Below, piece after piece: positions 23,738-33,610 of a DNA stretch of 64,000 nt. Position 1 is the stretch's first letter; the number at the start of each line of letters is the position of its first letter. Source of the DNA: Amorphophallus konjac. Lineage: Eukaryota; Streptophyta; Magnoliopsida; Alismatales; Araceae. Made by a program: the position numbers and the translations under genes. The notes below the pieces were generated by a model. The model made no database searches. It had not been told where the DNA came from and was given only the letters and a program-made list of their open reading frames with translations. The stretch is from the NCBI GenBank assembly GCA_022559845.1, contig CM040123.1, positions 298,084,642-298,148,641 of the forward strand, given 5' to 3'.

Positions 23738-25321
23738 CTAGGTGGCGGTATCCTGGGCGGCCGAAGGGTCGCTCAGCTCTTCCCCCATGGCATAGTACTC
23801 ATCGGCCAGTGCCTCATCGGCCTCGTAATCGACACACTCAAGCTCGGGAGGTGCGGATCCTCCAACACCTAAGGCTAGGGTGGTGCGAGCGGGACACTCA
23901 CTGGCGATGTGGCCATACCCGTGACAGTGGAAACACTGTATTCGCGACCGACTACTCTCTCCTAAAAAAGGGGCCTTACCCTTATCATCCCGTCGGGTAG
24001 GGGGTGTAGGCAGTAATGGGGGAGATGTAGGTGCTTTGGACAATAGTGGAGGGGGTGCCGGTGCCAGAGGACGGGCTATAGGAGCCGGGGAACGGGCAAC
24101 GGGTGCCGGTGGTTGGGGTGGAAATAGATCCCGAGGTGGAGGAGGACGGGGCCGTGGAGTGAAGTGCTCCTGACGGGTGGACTCCTGAGGTCGAGCCATG
24201 GGAGGCCGCTGATGCGGGCCTATGGAGTGACGTGGCTCGATACTACGGAGAGGGGTGGGGCCTAACCGATGGCTAGACTCGAACTCTCCCTCAAATTGCT
24301 CCATCTCGAGAGCAACCTGGTATGCCTCTTCCAACGTCTTGGCATTGCGACGGAAAAGCTCATACTGATAGTGTGGCCGCAAACCACGTCGAAAGCGAGA
24401 AACGGGCATGGTACTCTCCTCCGTGACACCACATCGTAGAAAGTACTCATCAAACTCCGCGATGTATTCGGAGACGGACCGGTCTCCCTGGCTAAGACTT
24501 TGCCATCTATCGATGAGTCGTTGGCGGTATGTGGGAGGAAGGTACTTTTGCCGAAGTTTATTCTTCATTTCGGCCCATGTGTCGATCGGGGGTTCTAGCC
24601 GCTGAAGTAGCAGGCTCTCCACATTCTTCCAATAAGTTTGTGCCTGCCCCATAAGTTTCATGGTGGCAAATCGGACCCTTCGACGCTCCAACATATCATA
24701 CCATTCAAAATAACGGTCCATGCCAAACTCCCAATCTAGGTAGACTTTCGGATCCAAAGACCCGTAAAAAGCGGGAGGATCCGCTCGCACGGTCTTAAGG
24801 ACCCGATCATCATCCTCATCTCGTTGTGGCTGAAAACCACGACGGCGTTGACCATACCCCTCGTAGGCATTGTCGGACCCATAGTCCTCGAGACCAAGGT
24901 CACGGTGTGGTAGTTGGGGAACCCGAGGAGGGGCGGGTGGAGGAACCAGTGGTGGCTGGTTTTGGGCCGCGGGAGCGGCCTGGACTTGGGCCATGGGAGC
25001 GGGTTGGACTTGGGCCCCCGCGGGAGGAGGTGCGGGTGGACCTTGGGCTGCCCCAGGAGGGTCCCCGTGTGACATCCTATCTAACCGCCCAACGAGGTCT
25101 TGGACCGACCTATCGGAGGTCTCCATGCGTCCCTCCATGGCCCTAAGGCGACCATCCATATTCTCGGAGAAGGTCCGAAAGTTAGCATCGGATTGGTCCA
25201 ACCTAGCCATAATGGCCATCATCGCCTCTTGTAGGGAGTGGAAGTCTCCCGAGGTATCCCGTGGGTTGGCCATAGGTGGTGGTGGTGGGGGTGAGTACTG
25301 AGTACCCCGACGAGTGGGCAT
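23738..25321 (-). CDS. gag: Gag polyprotein of element C (527 aa, intact)
   Basis: An uninterrupted 527-codon ORF is the only gene of element C. The N-terminus is Pro/Gln/Ala-rich. The middle has the Retrotrans_gag capsid fold region, with YLDWEFGMDRYFEWYDM, TYWKNVESLLLQRL, TWAEMKNKLRQKYLP and SVSEYIAEFDEYFLRCG at roughly residues 185-340. A Pro-rich linker follows, then one CCHC zinc knuckle (CFHCHGYGHIASEC, residues ~463-476) and an acidic tail. Gag forms the virus-like particle and packages element RNA. The ORF ends after the knuckle with no protease or polymerase following. An intact frame with ~1% LTR divergence suggests a recently functional protein. The start chosen is the MPTRRGTQ methionine. 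Confidence 0.93.
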   Translation of the reverse strand: MPTRRGTQYSPPPPPPMANPRDTSGDFHSLQEAMMAIMARLDQSDANFRTFSENMDGRLRAMEGRMETSDRSVQDLVGRLDRMSHGDPPGAAQGPPAPPPAGAQVQPAPMAQVQAAPAAQNQPPLVPPPAPPRVPQLPHRDLGLEDYGSDNAYEGYGQRRRGFQPQRDEDDDRVLKTVRADPPAFYGSLDPKVYLDWEFGMDRYFEWYDMLERRRVRFATMKLMGQAQTYWKNVESLLLQRLEPPIDTWAEMKNKLRQKYLPPTYRQRLIDRWQSLSQGDRSVSEYIAEFDEYFLRCGVTEESTMPVSRFRRGLRPHYQYELFRRNAKTLEEAYQVALEMEQFEGEFESSHRLGPTPLRSIEPRHSIGPHQRPPMARPQESTRQEHFTPRPRPPPPRDLFPPQPPAPVARSPAPIARPLAPAPPPLLSKAPTSPPLLPTPPTRRDDKGKAPFLGESSRSRIQCFHCHGYGHIASECPARTTLALGVGGSAPPELECVDYEADEALADEYYAMGEELSDPSAAQDTAT

Positions 25322-25658
25322 GCAAACACACCGACTAGAAGACTCCGACTAAAGCAAAACACACTAATGCAAATGATGCGCCTAGACTTAACCAAAACTC
25401 GATACGTGGCGGAGGCAATCGATCCGAAGATCACTCGCGCAAATGTGCGGCCTTCCCGATAGGCGTAGCCTAACGTTCGGACAACACCTTTTGATATACC
25501 GAGTAAAGGGATGTATGCGACCCAAAAATGACTCTTTTTGTTGTTTTGAAAATATGATGATCCTAGACTCGACTTAAACCGACTAATGACTCGATGTAAA
25601 TGACACTCTTTTTTTTTCTTTTTGACACCCTAGACTCAAACTCGCTCTGATACCAAAT
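25322..25658 (-). promoter_or_regulatory. Element C leader: primer-binding site and shared structured block
   Basis: Next to the 5' LTR (right), minus TGGTATCAGAGC (25,655-25,644) matches a tRNA-iMet primer-binding site. The untranslated leader then contains a block (25,513-25,381) closely similar to ones in B (28,223-28,091) and F (49,630-49,491). On the minus strand it includes AGGC-TAC-GCCT, a GCGC-loop hairpin (25,445-25,432) and a UUCG-loop hairpin (25,435-25,418). The position between primer site and gag is where packaging and dimerisation signals normally lie (inference). Confidence 0.8.
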
Positions 25659-27832
25659 TGATGCGGGATGAGACACGGACACGGCAAGCTCGCGATCGTC
25701 CCTTGATGAGGGAAGCGTCGGACGTGCACGGTTGAGAAACCGGCAAGAGCTAGGGTGGTCGGCTCGCACTTTCGTGCCCGGATCGGGTCACGGGACGGCT
25801 TCGCTCTCTCTCGCAGCAGTGATATTATAAATTGAAAGCGAGCTAGGTATCCCTACACATGCTCTCTAGCAGCGGCATATAAAGCATATAAAGAATTAAG
25901 CTAATGCCAAGTGTAAGGGTGAAGGCGATACCTCCACGCTCTCGGCGTGGCGAAGATGGGACCCGGCCGGAACTCGTACCCCCGGGAACTTAATACATTA
26001 TGGTTACAGCAATGCAATTAAGCCCACTCCACGCAGGGAGGTAAAGGGCGACACAAGTGGTCCCGGGAGAACCAGTTTCGGGTTGACGGGCGGTTCCGGA
26101 CGATGCTTCGGCTTCACGCGTACTCGTGTTAGTGGGGGGGCCCACGTGTTGACCGGAGGGGTCGTGTGGGGCCTGATGACTCCTCTATTGTGGAGACACT
26201 TGGGAAGCGTTCCCCTGGGATGGCGAGCTGCTGGAACGACCGCCGGACGCCGGGCGGCCCTCGGACGACGCTCGCGGGGAACTTGGCCACAAACCTGAAA
26301 GTTCTGTTTGCAGGCGCGCGACTCGGAGAAAACTGCTGCTGCGATCAGCCCCGTCGTCGGAACATGACGAAATTAGAGCCGTTGGAAAGAGGACTCAAAA
26401 TACTTCGACGTAGGGGTCTTCAAAAAAAATAATCAGATCTGTATTTCTGATTGTTGAATTTACAATCTTGCTGAAATCGGGCCAGAACTGCAGGGGCAGG
26501 ATCTATCTTCTCTGAAGATCGACGTTGACCGGTGAGAAGACCTCCGAATCTGGTGATGACTTCTTCAGCAAAGTTGAAGGTCTCTGAGAGAGGAATCCGG
26601 GACTATTTTTGCTTTTTTGATTGGAGAAGAAATGGATTTTCTGGGATTTTTTTACTAGACCTGGGTCGGATCTGGGAAACTGTGGGCAGACTGTTCTTGG
26701 GAACTTGGACGATTTTTTTAAAATACTTGGAGGGCGAACCAAAAATTAATAAAATTCCTGGTGGTAGAGGGATGTGGACAGAACTCCCATTAAATTTGGG
26801 CGTCCCAACAAAAATCAAAAGATGGTTCGAATGGGGTAGACTCAGAGCTGATGAACAGTGAACAGAACCAGGACAGATCTGGAACTTGGACTTGGACGAA
26901 AATCAAAAAATAGCTAAAGGATGAATTTTGACGTGATTTTTTTTTTGGGGATAAGGGTTCTAGAGGGGAACCAACCCTGAAATTTTGAGCTTCAGAAGAT
27001 GAAGGGAGTGATAGCAGGAATTCGGAGAAGCAGGATCTGTCCTGAGTGGATAGAACACCGAAACCGTTGGCAACGACGCGTCGGCGGCGAGACGATGGCG
27101 GCGGCGATCACCGGAGCTTCTTCAGATGAGAGAGGGGATCAAGGGGGAGGGGAATTGCACTCTAGAAGGGGGCTGGAGGTGGAGGAACCAGAGAGAAGGA
27201 GGGGGAGGGGCGCAAGATCCAATGGGGGGCAAATGCCTATTTTCTCTTCATTAATTCATTCAATATGAAAAATACAACCTTATATAGGATGCCAACCAAA
27301 CTCAACCTCAACCCTTGGATCTATGGGTTTGGATTGAAGGGCTGGGATACAATGTGAATCACACATTTAATACATTAGTTTAATCTAATTTGACCATTCT
27401 TATTCAACCTTGGACTAAATCTATTCAAACACCACCTAACAAGCCTAATAAGGCCAAAAGAGGGGGCGCCCCCTTCATGGGCCTCTCTTGGGCCTAGGCT
27501 GGTCCAAGGGCAGCCAACCCAACCCATTAACTCAAGTCTAGACTTGGGCCTTCCAAGTCTTGGTGGCCCATGAGAGGGAGTGGCCCAATTGGGCCTTAAA
27601 TGACTAATATGGTCCATAAGGGTGGCACTTGGTCCAATATGAACTAGGCTTTCTAATGGACTCTACTAATGGCAATCTAACCTTGGACTTGACATAACAA
27701 ATGGCCCATTGGCTTGATATAAGCCTTACAAGGAGCCCAAAAGAAAGAAATTACACAATTACAACTTCATACAAGCCATAACACACAAATACACTTCACC
27801 CGTGTATGGAAATCGCCTTTGATGCCCCATCA
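25659..27832 (-). repeat. Element C 5' LTR (right)
   Basis: A 2,174-bp LTR with the same ends and length as the left copy. In element orientation this is the transcribing 5' LTR. Differences from the left LTR are scattered single substitutions, mostly transitions by eye. Confidence 0.95.
27278..27288 (-). promoter_or_regulatory. Element C 5' LTR TATA box
   Basis: Minus-strand CCTATATAAGG, a near-ideal plant TATA box ~550 bp into the LTR, downstream of a cluster of GGCCCA/TGGGCC motifs. It would start the genomic RNA that covers R, U5, leader and gag. Confidence 0.65.
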
Positions 27833-27979
27833 TTCCGGGAACAACCAATCTACCCCGATATACCGATCTAGGCTAGTACTAAACCGATCTAGGCTTGTAC
27901 TAAACCTTTGCACTTTTCCCAGCATGGCTTGGAACATTGCGCCCACTTCATCTGGGCTATAGGCTCGGGATGTGGCCAT
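27833..27979 (-). pseudogene. Element B ORF, N-terminal 49 codons
   Basis: The start ATG at 27,979 lies in a strong context (GCCACCATGGCC). The 49 codons contain a repeated FSTSLDR segment and run into the C insertion, where the frame meets TGA. They continue in frame at 21,072 on the far side of C. Nearby upstream ATGs in the leader are possible, but this one has the best context. Confidence 0.6.
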
Positions 27980-28370
27980 GGTGGCCAAGATGGGTTTGGG
28001 TCCCCTAGGAATGGATATGCAAGGCCATTTGGACAAAACACTAGACACGACCCTAAGTAATGCAAAGTTGGAATGTGACTCGACGACAACCTAGACACAA
28101 CCAAGACTCGGTACGTGGCGGAGATAAGCGATCCGAAGATCACTCGCGCAAGTGTGCGGCCTTCCCGATAGGCGTAGCCTAACATTCGAACAACACCTTT
28201 TGATATACCGATTAAAGGGATGCAAATGCGAAAAGACACTTTTTTTTTGTTTGTTTTAAAACAATGATGACCCTAAACACGACTTAGACAATGACTAATG
28301 ACTAGACGTACATGACACTCTTTTTTTTTCTTTTGGACACCCTAGACTCAACCTCGATCTGATACCAAAT
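27980..28370 (-). promoter_or_regulatory. Element B leader: primer-binding site and shared structured block
   Basis: Minus TGGTATCAGA at 28,367-28,358 sits just inside the 5' LTR (tRNA-iMet type). The shared leader block lies at 28,223-28,091. Its UUCG hairpin (28,144-28,127) is the best paired of the three: AGTGATC-TTCG-GATCGCT, seven pairs including one G-U. The overlapping GCGC-loop hairpin is at 28,154-28,141. Confidence 0.8.
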
Positions 28371-30550
28371 TGATGCGGGACGAGACCACGGACACGACAA
28401 GCTCGTGACTGCCCCTTAACGAGGGAAGCGTCGGATGTGCGCGGTTGAGAAACCGGTTGTGAGCTAGGGTGGTCGGCTCTCACTAGTGCCCGGATCGGGT
28501 CACGGGACGGTAACGCTCTCTCTCGCAGCAGTGGTGATATAAATAGAAAGCGAGCTAATTACCCTATCATGCTCTCTAGCAGTGGCATAAGCAAGCATAT
28601 ATGAAAATTAAGCAAAATGCCAAGTAAGGGAGCGAATGCGATATCTCCACGCGCTCGGCGTGGGGACGACGGACCCGGCCGAAACTCGTACTCCCGGAAC
28701 AATGTTACACAATATTACAGAAATGCAAGCCGCTGCCCACTCCACGCAGGGAGGTAAAGGGCTACACAATGGGGTCCGGGAGGACCGAATTCGGGTTGAC
28801 GGGCAGCTTCGTGTGTTGATTCGGCTACACGTGCGATCACGACCGTGGGGCCCACGTGCTGTCTGAAGGGGCCGTGTGGGACCCGGTGGCACCGCTGTAG
28901 TGTGGACACTTAGGGAAGTGTTCCCTGGGCTGGCGGCACACCGGAACGTCGCCCGGGGGTCGGGCGGCTCCGATCGGCACCCGTCGGGTTTGCTGTCCAC
29001 GGACTGGTGGTTGCTGTTTTACAGCGCGCGCTCCGGCAAGAATGGACGCTGCGATCCGCCCCGACGTCGGATCGACACGAGACTAGCGCCGTTGGAAAGC
29101 TAGCTTGAAGTTCTTCAACCTAAGCCTAAAGATCTGGCCTGGATCTGCTCGGATCTTGACTTATGGAATTTTCAATCTTCTGTTGTATAGTTCCTGAAAT
29201 CATAGGTCAGCAGAGAACTTCCCTGTGGATTGCCTTTGACTGCGAGGGAGACGTTCGAATCAGGGGTTGTGTTCTTCAGCACAGTTGTTGGAATTTGAGC
29301 GGGGAAGACAGAAAAATTGGTGTGGACCCGTTTGGATGTATCTATGAATTTCTGTGATTTGTTTAGTGGACGAAGGTCGGATCTGGGAACAGGGGGACAG
29401 AACTGTAGCTGGGACTGAGAATGATTTTTAGAAAATATGAAATGGACGAACCAAAAATTGAGAAAAATTGTGGATGAAGGGGTGGATGGGTGTAACCTCC
29501 AGTAAAATTGGGCGAATCAAAATAAATCAAAAAGTTGACCTAAGACATGAAACTTAGGGCTACTGTCACTGTAGACAGTGACAGAACAGATCTGAAATTG
29601 AGAGTTGAACGAAAAGGGAAAAATATGAAACGGTGGATTTTGAACCTCAATGTTTTTTTGGAGAATGGGATAGAAGATGGGAACCAACCCTCAAAATTTC
29701 AAATCTATCTGAGCTCGTGGCTGGCTTCAAGAATTCACGAACTGCACCTCTGTCTAGCAGGACAGAAAACCGAAGACGATCCCGTGGCGGCTCGAAGGCG
29801 GCACGAACGGCGGCGGCGGCGGCACAAACGATCACCGGAGGTTGAGAGGGGATGATAGAAGGGGAATACACTCTAGATCTGGGGTTGGGGAAGAGGAAAC
29901 CAGGGGGAGAGAGAAAGGGGGCGCACCAAGCTCCAAGAGACTCACAAATTTTCTGATTTTTCATGCATTAATTCTACTAAAATGAGAAATTACAACTCTT
30001 TATAGGTTACATGCCAAAGCCAATATCCACCCTTAGATCTAGGTATGGTGGAAAGGATGGCTGGGATTGGATGTGACCAACCACAAAAATAACATATTTA
30101 AAGGAAGCCAATTCCTAATTTTTACAACATGTGGTCAAAGAAAGGAAGGAAAGAAAAAAAAACTAAACAACCTAGCCTAATGGAGCCAAAAGAGGGGGCG
30201 CCCCCCTTCAAGGGCCAAGGGCCATTCATGGGCCATGAACCATCCACAAGCCCATGCTAGACTTGGACCCTTCCAACTTAGTTGGCCCATGAGGGAGTGT
30301 AACCCAATTTGGGCCTTAAGTGCATTAATGACCCATTAGAATCCTAATGACCCAATATGGCATAAGCTCCTTAATGGACTCTACTAATGGCAACCTAGCC
30401 ATGGACTCTACATTACAAATGGCCCATTGGCTTGATATAAGATTTACAAGGAGCCCAAATGAAAGAAATTACACAATTACAATCTCATACAAGCCATAAC
30501 ACACAAATACACTTCACCCGTGTATGGAAATCACCTTTGATGCCCCATCA
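28371..30550 (-). repeat. Element B 5' LTR (right)
   Basis: A 2,180-bp LTR paired with 17,489-19,663. It starts TGATGCGGGAC and ends GATGCCCCATCA, followed by TSD GAAAG. Confidence 0.93.
29996..30006 (-). promoter_or_regulatory. Element B 5' LTR TATA-like box
   Basis: Minus-strand CCTATAAAGAG lies at the position equivalent to the C TATA box, downstream of the GGCCCA/TGGGCC cluster at ~30,200-30,430. Confidence 0.55.
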
Positions 30551-30989
30551 GAAAGGGCTCTCATATAGATTAAAGGACGTAAAGTTCTTCTTCTTCCGGT
30601 GATCAGAAGGCTCTGTTACAAATAGAGCATCGTTTTCTATCAAAACCCTTCACGTTTCTTCTTCCAGATCTTAATCAAAGTAGGTTTTCTCAAGATCGTA
30701 GCCCAAACTAGCTTAAGATCTTAATAATATCATCGGTCGTGCATGCATATAGTTTTAGTGTGGTTTCAGATATTTTCTATGTAATTTCAAAAAGAAACGC
30801 CCTTGGCAAGGGCGCTAATTTAAAGAAGCGACCCACACTAGGGCGCTAATTATTGTTTTGACGCCCTGCCCAGAAGTCGTCAATTACATGTAATTAATAA
30901 ATACCCACGTTTAAAATTTAATATCTATGTAACCATGAATCTAATATATTGCATGAGTATACCTGTGAAATCCTGCTATTTTTTCTCTA

Positions 30990-32149
30990 GGGAAATAGCA
31001 GACTACGTGTCGCGCTGTCTCACATGCCAACAGGTCAAGACGGAACACCAAAAGCCTGCTGGAAAATTACATCCTCTAGATATTCCCAAATGAAAGTGGG
31101 AGGATATTGGTATGGATTTCATCATGGGTTTATCTAAATCAAAAGGAGGACATGATGGAATATGGGTTATTATTGACCGATTGACTAAATCGGCGCATTT
31201 CTTGCCAATCAAGAGCCGATGGTCAGTCGATGTGTTGGCTGCATTATACATCAAGGACATAGTCAGATTACACGGTATTCCTATTTCAATCGTGTCTGAC
31301 AGAGATCCCCGTTTTACTTCTCATTTTTGGAAGGGTTTACAACATTCATTAGGAACGAGGCTTAACTTTAGTACAGCTTTTCATCCTCAAACGGATGGTC
31401 AGACCGAGAGAACTAATCAGGTGGTTGAAGATATGCTCAGAGCTTGCATCATTGATTTTGGTGGGAGCTGACATGATCACTTGCCTCTGGTTGAATTTGC
31501 ATACAATAATAGCTACCAGGCAAGTATAAAAATGGCACCTTTCGAAGCCTTATACGGAAGAAGTTGCCAATCACCCTTATGCTGGGACGAAGTTGGAGAG
31601 AAACAACTATTAGGACCAGACATGGTAAGGGATACCACTGAGAAGATATAATTGATTAGAGAAAGACTGCAAGTTGCTCAGTCTAGGTAAAAGGCTTATG
31701 CTGATACAAGAAGGAGAGATCTTAAATTCCAAGTTGGAGATCATGTATTTCTCAAGATATCGCCTGGACGTGACATACGGAGATTTGGTGTCAAGGGCAA
31801 GCTTACACCAAGATTCATCGGACCCTTCGAGATACTGGAAAGAGTTGGCGAGGTTGCTTATCGCATCGCATTGCCTCCCCAATTGTCCGATGTTCATAAT
31901 GTGTTCCACATAGCTATGTTGAAGAAGTATGTACATGATCCATCACATATTATTGAACATGGAGACTTAGTTATCCAGAAGGATCTCACATATGAGTAGA
32001 AGCCCATAAAGATACTAGATCGTGAAGTACGTACTCTAAGGAATAAGGTTATTCCCATGCTAAAAGTACAATGGAATAAGAGTTCCGATCATGAAGCCAC
32101 ATGGGAGATCGAGGAATTCATGAGGAAGCAATTTCCAGAATTATTTTAA
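30990..32149 (+). pseudogene. Element E integrase fragment with chromodomain-like end
   Basis: With the following non-coding stretch and polypurine tract this forms a 1,235-bp segment (30,990-32,224) equal in length to 38,447-39,681 and differing at only six positions, all transitions. It encodes the end of the integrase zinc domain (SRCLTCQQVKTEH), the catalytic core (GMDFIMGLSKSKGG, SDRDPRFTSHFWKGL, TDGQTERTNQVVED) and a chromodomain-like C-terminus (DHEATWEIEEFM). Stops at 31,091-31,093 and later sites are shared with D. A private TGA in GGSW (~31,470) is new. Everything upstream was deleted. Confidence 0.9.
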
Positions 32150-32211
32150 GGTATATACTCTACACTCTCCACATATATATATACTATGGAATTTGGGGAC
32201 CAAATTCTTTT

Positions 32212-32224
32212 AAGTGGGGGAGGG
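32212..32224 (+). promoter_or_regulatory. Polypurine tract before LTR2
   Basis: AAGTGGGGGAGGG lies immediately before the TGTAGCAACCC start of LTR2 and is identical to the one at 39,669-39,681. It primes plus-strand DNA synthesis. Confidence 0.85.
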
Positions 32225-32334
32225 TGTAGCAACCCTGGAAAAATAAAGATTTTGAAAAGGGATCAAATTAAAATAAAAGATAAGTAAATAGACGATGAAA
32301 GCCTAAACGCATAAGAATAAGCCAGAAGGAAAAT

Positions 32335-32560
32335 AACGCCTTTTATCAAGGCGCTGATTCAAAAGGAAACGCCTCTGTCTAAGGCGTTAATTTAAAAAGG
32401 ACGCCTACACACTAGGGCGTCAAATTTCGTCAAATTTCAAACGACGGGAAATAAAATTAAGAAAAGGAAAGGAAACGCCCTCACCTTGGGCGCATTTTTA
32501 ATAAGCAACGACTAGGACAACGTCGTCAATTAAAACACACGACCTAGCCTAAGGCGTGAA
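32335..32560 (+). repeat. Hairpin cluster 1 in D-type LTR (U3)
   Basis: Successive imperfect inverted repeats of ~20-26 nt share an ACGCC(C)...(G)GGCGT stem with 5-11 nt loops: ACGCCttttatcaAGGCGC, AACGCCtctgtctaAGGCGTT, GACGCCtacacactaGGGCGTC and AACGCCCtcaccttGGGCGC. Related GACGAC/GTCGTC forms follow, usually with AATT after them. The cluster lies just upstream of the TATA box. It recurs at 16,945-17,165 and ~39,790-40,015. Confidence 0.75.
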
Positions 32561-32703
32561 TTCAGTTCGAGTTTCGTTCGACCCAGGAGACTATCCAGAG
32601 CAAGTTTCTGGATAACTACGAGGAAGATTGAGTAGGGTAATGACTCTATCATGGAAGTATTACTTCCAATACAACTCTAACCCTATTAGGATCCCCAAAA
32701 TTC

Positions 32704-32711
32704 TATAAATA
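32704..32711 (+). promoter_or_regulatory. LTR2 TATA box (TATAAATA)
   Basis: TATAAATA sits ~480 bp into the LTR, conserved in LTR1 (17,311) and LTR3 (40,161). It defines U3 as ~32,225-32,735 and would drive element D. Confidence 0.7.
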
Positions 32712-33120
32712 ACCTTGTCTATCGAACCCTAAAAGCTATTTGGTCGAAGGAAGTTTTGCTCTGCTGTTGTGCGTGAAGAACAGGTTTATGTTCTTCTTCC
32801 TGCCTCTGCTTTCGATCAACTCATGAAGAATATTAATTTTTCTTCATCTTATTCTCCTGTAGGTTGCCTGCATCGAGAAAGGGCTCTCATATAGATTAAG
32901 GGACGTAAAGTTCTTCTTCTTCCGGTGATCAGAAGGCTCTGTTACAAACAGAGCATCGTTTTCTATCAAAACCCTTCACGTTTCTTCTTCCAGATCTTAA
33001 TCAAGATAGGTTTTCTCAAGATCGTAGCCCAAACTAGCTTAAGATCTTAATAATATCATCGGTCATGCATGCATATAGTTTTAGTGTGGTTTCAGATGTT
33101 TTCTATGTAATTTCAAAAAG

Positions 33121-33610
33121 AAATGCCCTTGGCAAGGGCGCTAATTTAAAGAAGCGACCCACACTAGGGCGCTAATTATTATTTTGACGCCCTGCCCAGA
33201 AGTCGTCAATTACATGTAATTAATAAATACCCACGTTTAAAATTTAATATCTATGTAACCATGAATCTAATATATTGCATGAGTATACTTGTGAAATCCT
33301 GCTATTTTTCCTGTCATGATCATGTACCCTTTTTCCTGAAATCTTATTATCTGAAAATTGGTAAATTCTTGAATTCGCGACCTTGTCTAGGTCGTCTCTT
33401 ATTGAACTGACGCCCCAGACCAGGGCGCTAATTGAAAAGTAACGCCCATGTCCAGGGCGCGTTTTTGTTAAAATTCCAGAATATTGATTTTCTGCAGAAT
33501 AGAAAAATTGAAGGGACGACTAATGTATAAGTCGTCAAATTTGTAAATAAACGCCCCTCTGAAAGGCGTTAATTGGATAATTAATGACTTGGCTAAAGTC
33601 GCTATTTTCT
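33121..33610 (+). repeat. Hairpin cluster 2 in D-type LTR (R/U5)
   Basis: At least eight more units of the same type lie downstream of the predicted start, so they would be in the RNA. Examples are ATGCCCttggcaaGGGCGCT, GACGCCCCagaccaGGGCGC, AACGCCCatgtccaGGGCGC, GACGACtaatgtataaGTCGTC, AACGCCcctctgaaaGGCGTT and GACCttgtctaGGTC. Many are followed by (T)AATT. The equivalent in LTR3 is ~40,580-41,065. Confidence 0.75.

Larger units (their letters stand above)
21078..27832 (-). mobile_element. TR-GAG-type retrotransposon C, TSD TTCCG
   Basis: A complete 6,755-bp element is nested in element B's ORF. The ends are TGATGCGGGACG and GATGCCCCATCA, with TTCCG at 21,073-21,077 and 27,833-27,837. Two 2,174-bp LTRs flank a 2,407-bp internal region with a tRNA-iMet primer site, one intact Gag ORF, a conserved 3' non-coding module and a polypurine tract. 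There is no protease, RT, RNase H or integrase. By eye the LTRs differ at about 20-25 positions (~1%). It must have been copied by enzymes supplied in trans. Confidence 0.95.
17489..30550 (-). mobile_element. Non-autonomous LTR retrotransposon B (LARD-like), TSD GAAAG
   Basis: The full-length element is bounded by TGATGCGGGAC at 17,489 and GATGCCCCATCA at 30,550, with GAAAG at 17,484-17,488 and 30,551-30,555. The joined flank matches the uninterrupted CGAGAAAGGGCTCTC at ~32,876 and ~40,331. The strand is set by the primer site (minus TGGTATCAGA) next to the right LTR and the polypurine tract next to the left LTR. Without element C the internal region is ~1.95 kb and holds one ORF of ~343 codons, with no protease, RT, RNase H or integrase. 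LTR divergence looks like ~2% or more by eye, older than C. Confidence 0.93.
16832..30984 (+). repeat. LTR1 of composite (truncated, split by element B)
   Basis: LTR sequence lies at 16,832-17,488 and resumes at 30,551 (TSD copy GAAAG) to ~30,984, matching the first ~1,088 bp of LTR2. It breaks at CCTGCTATTTTT and, after a few filler bases, joins integrase sequence at 30,990. The rest of the LTR, the primer site, gag, protease, RT and RNase H are deleted. LTR1 carries about ten substitutions in its first 650 bp that LTR2 and LTR3 do not share. Confidence 0.88.
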
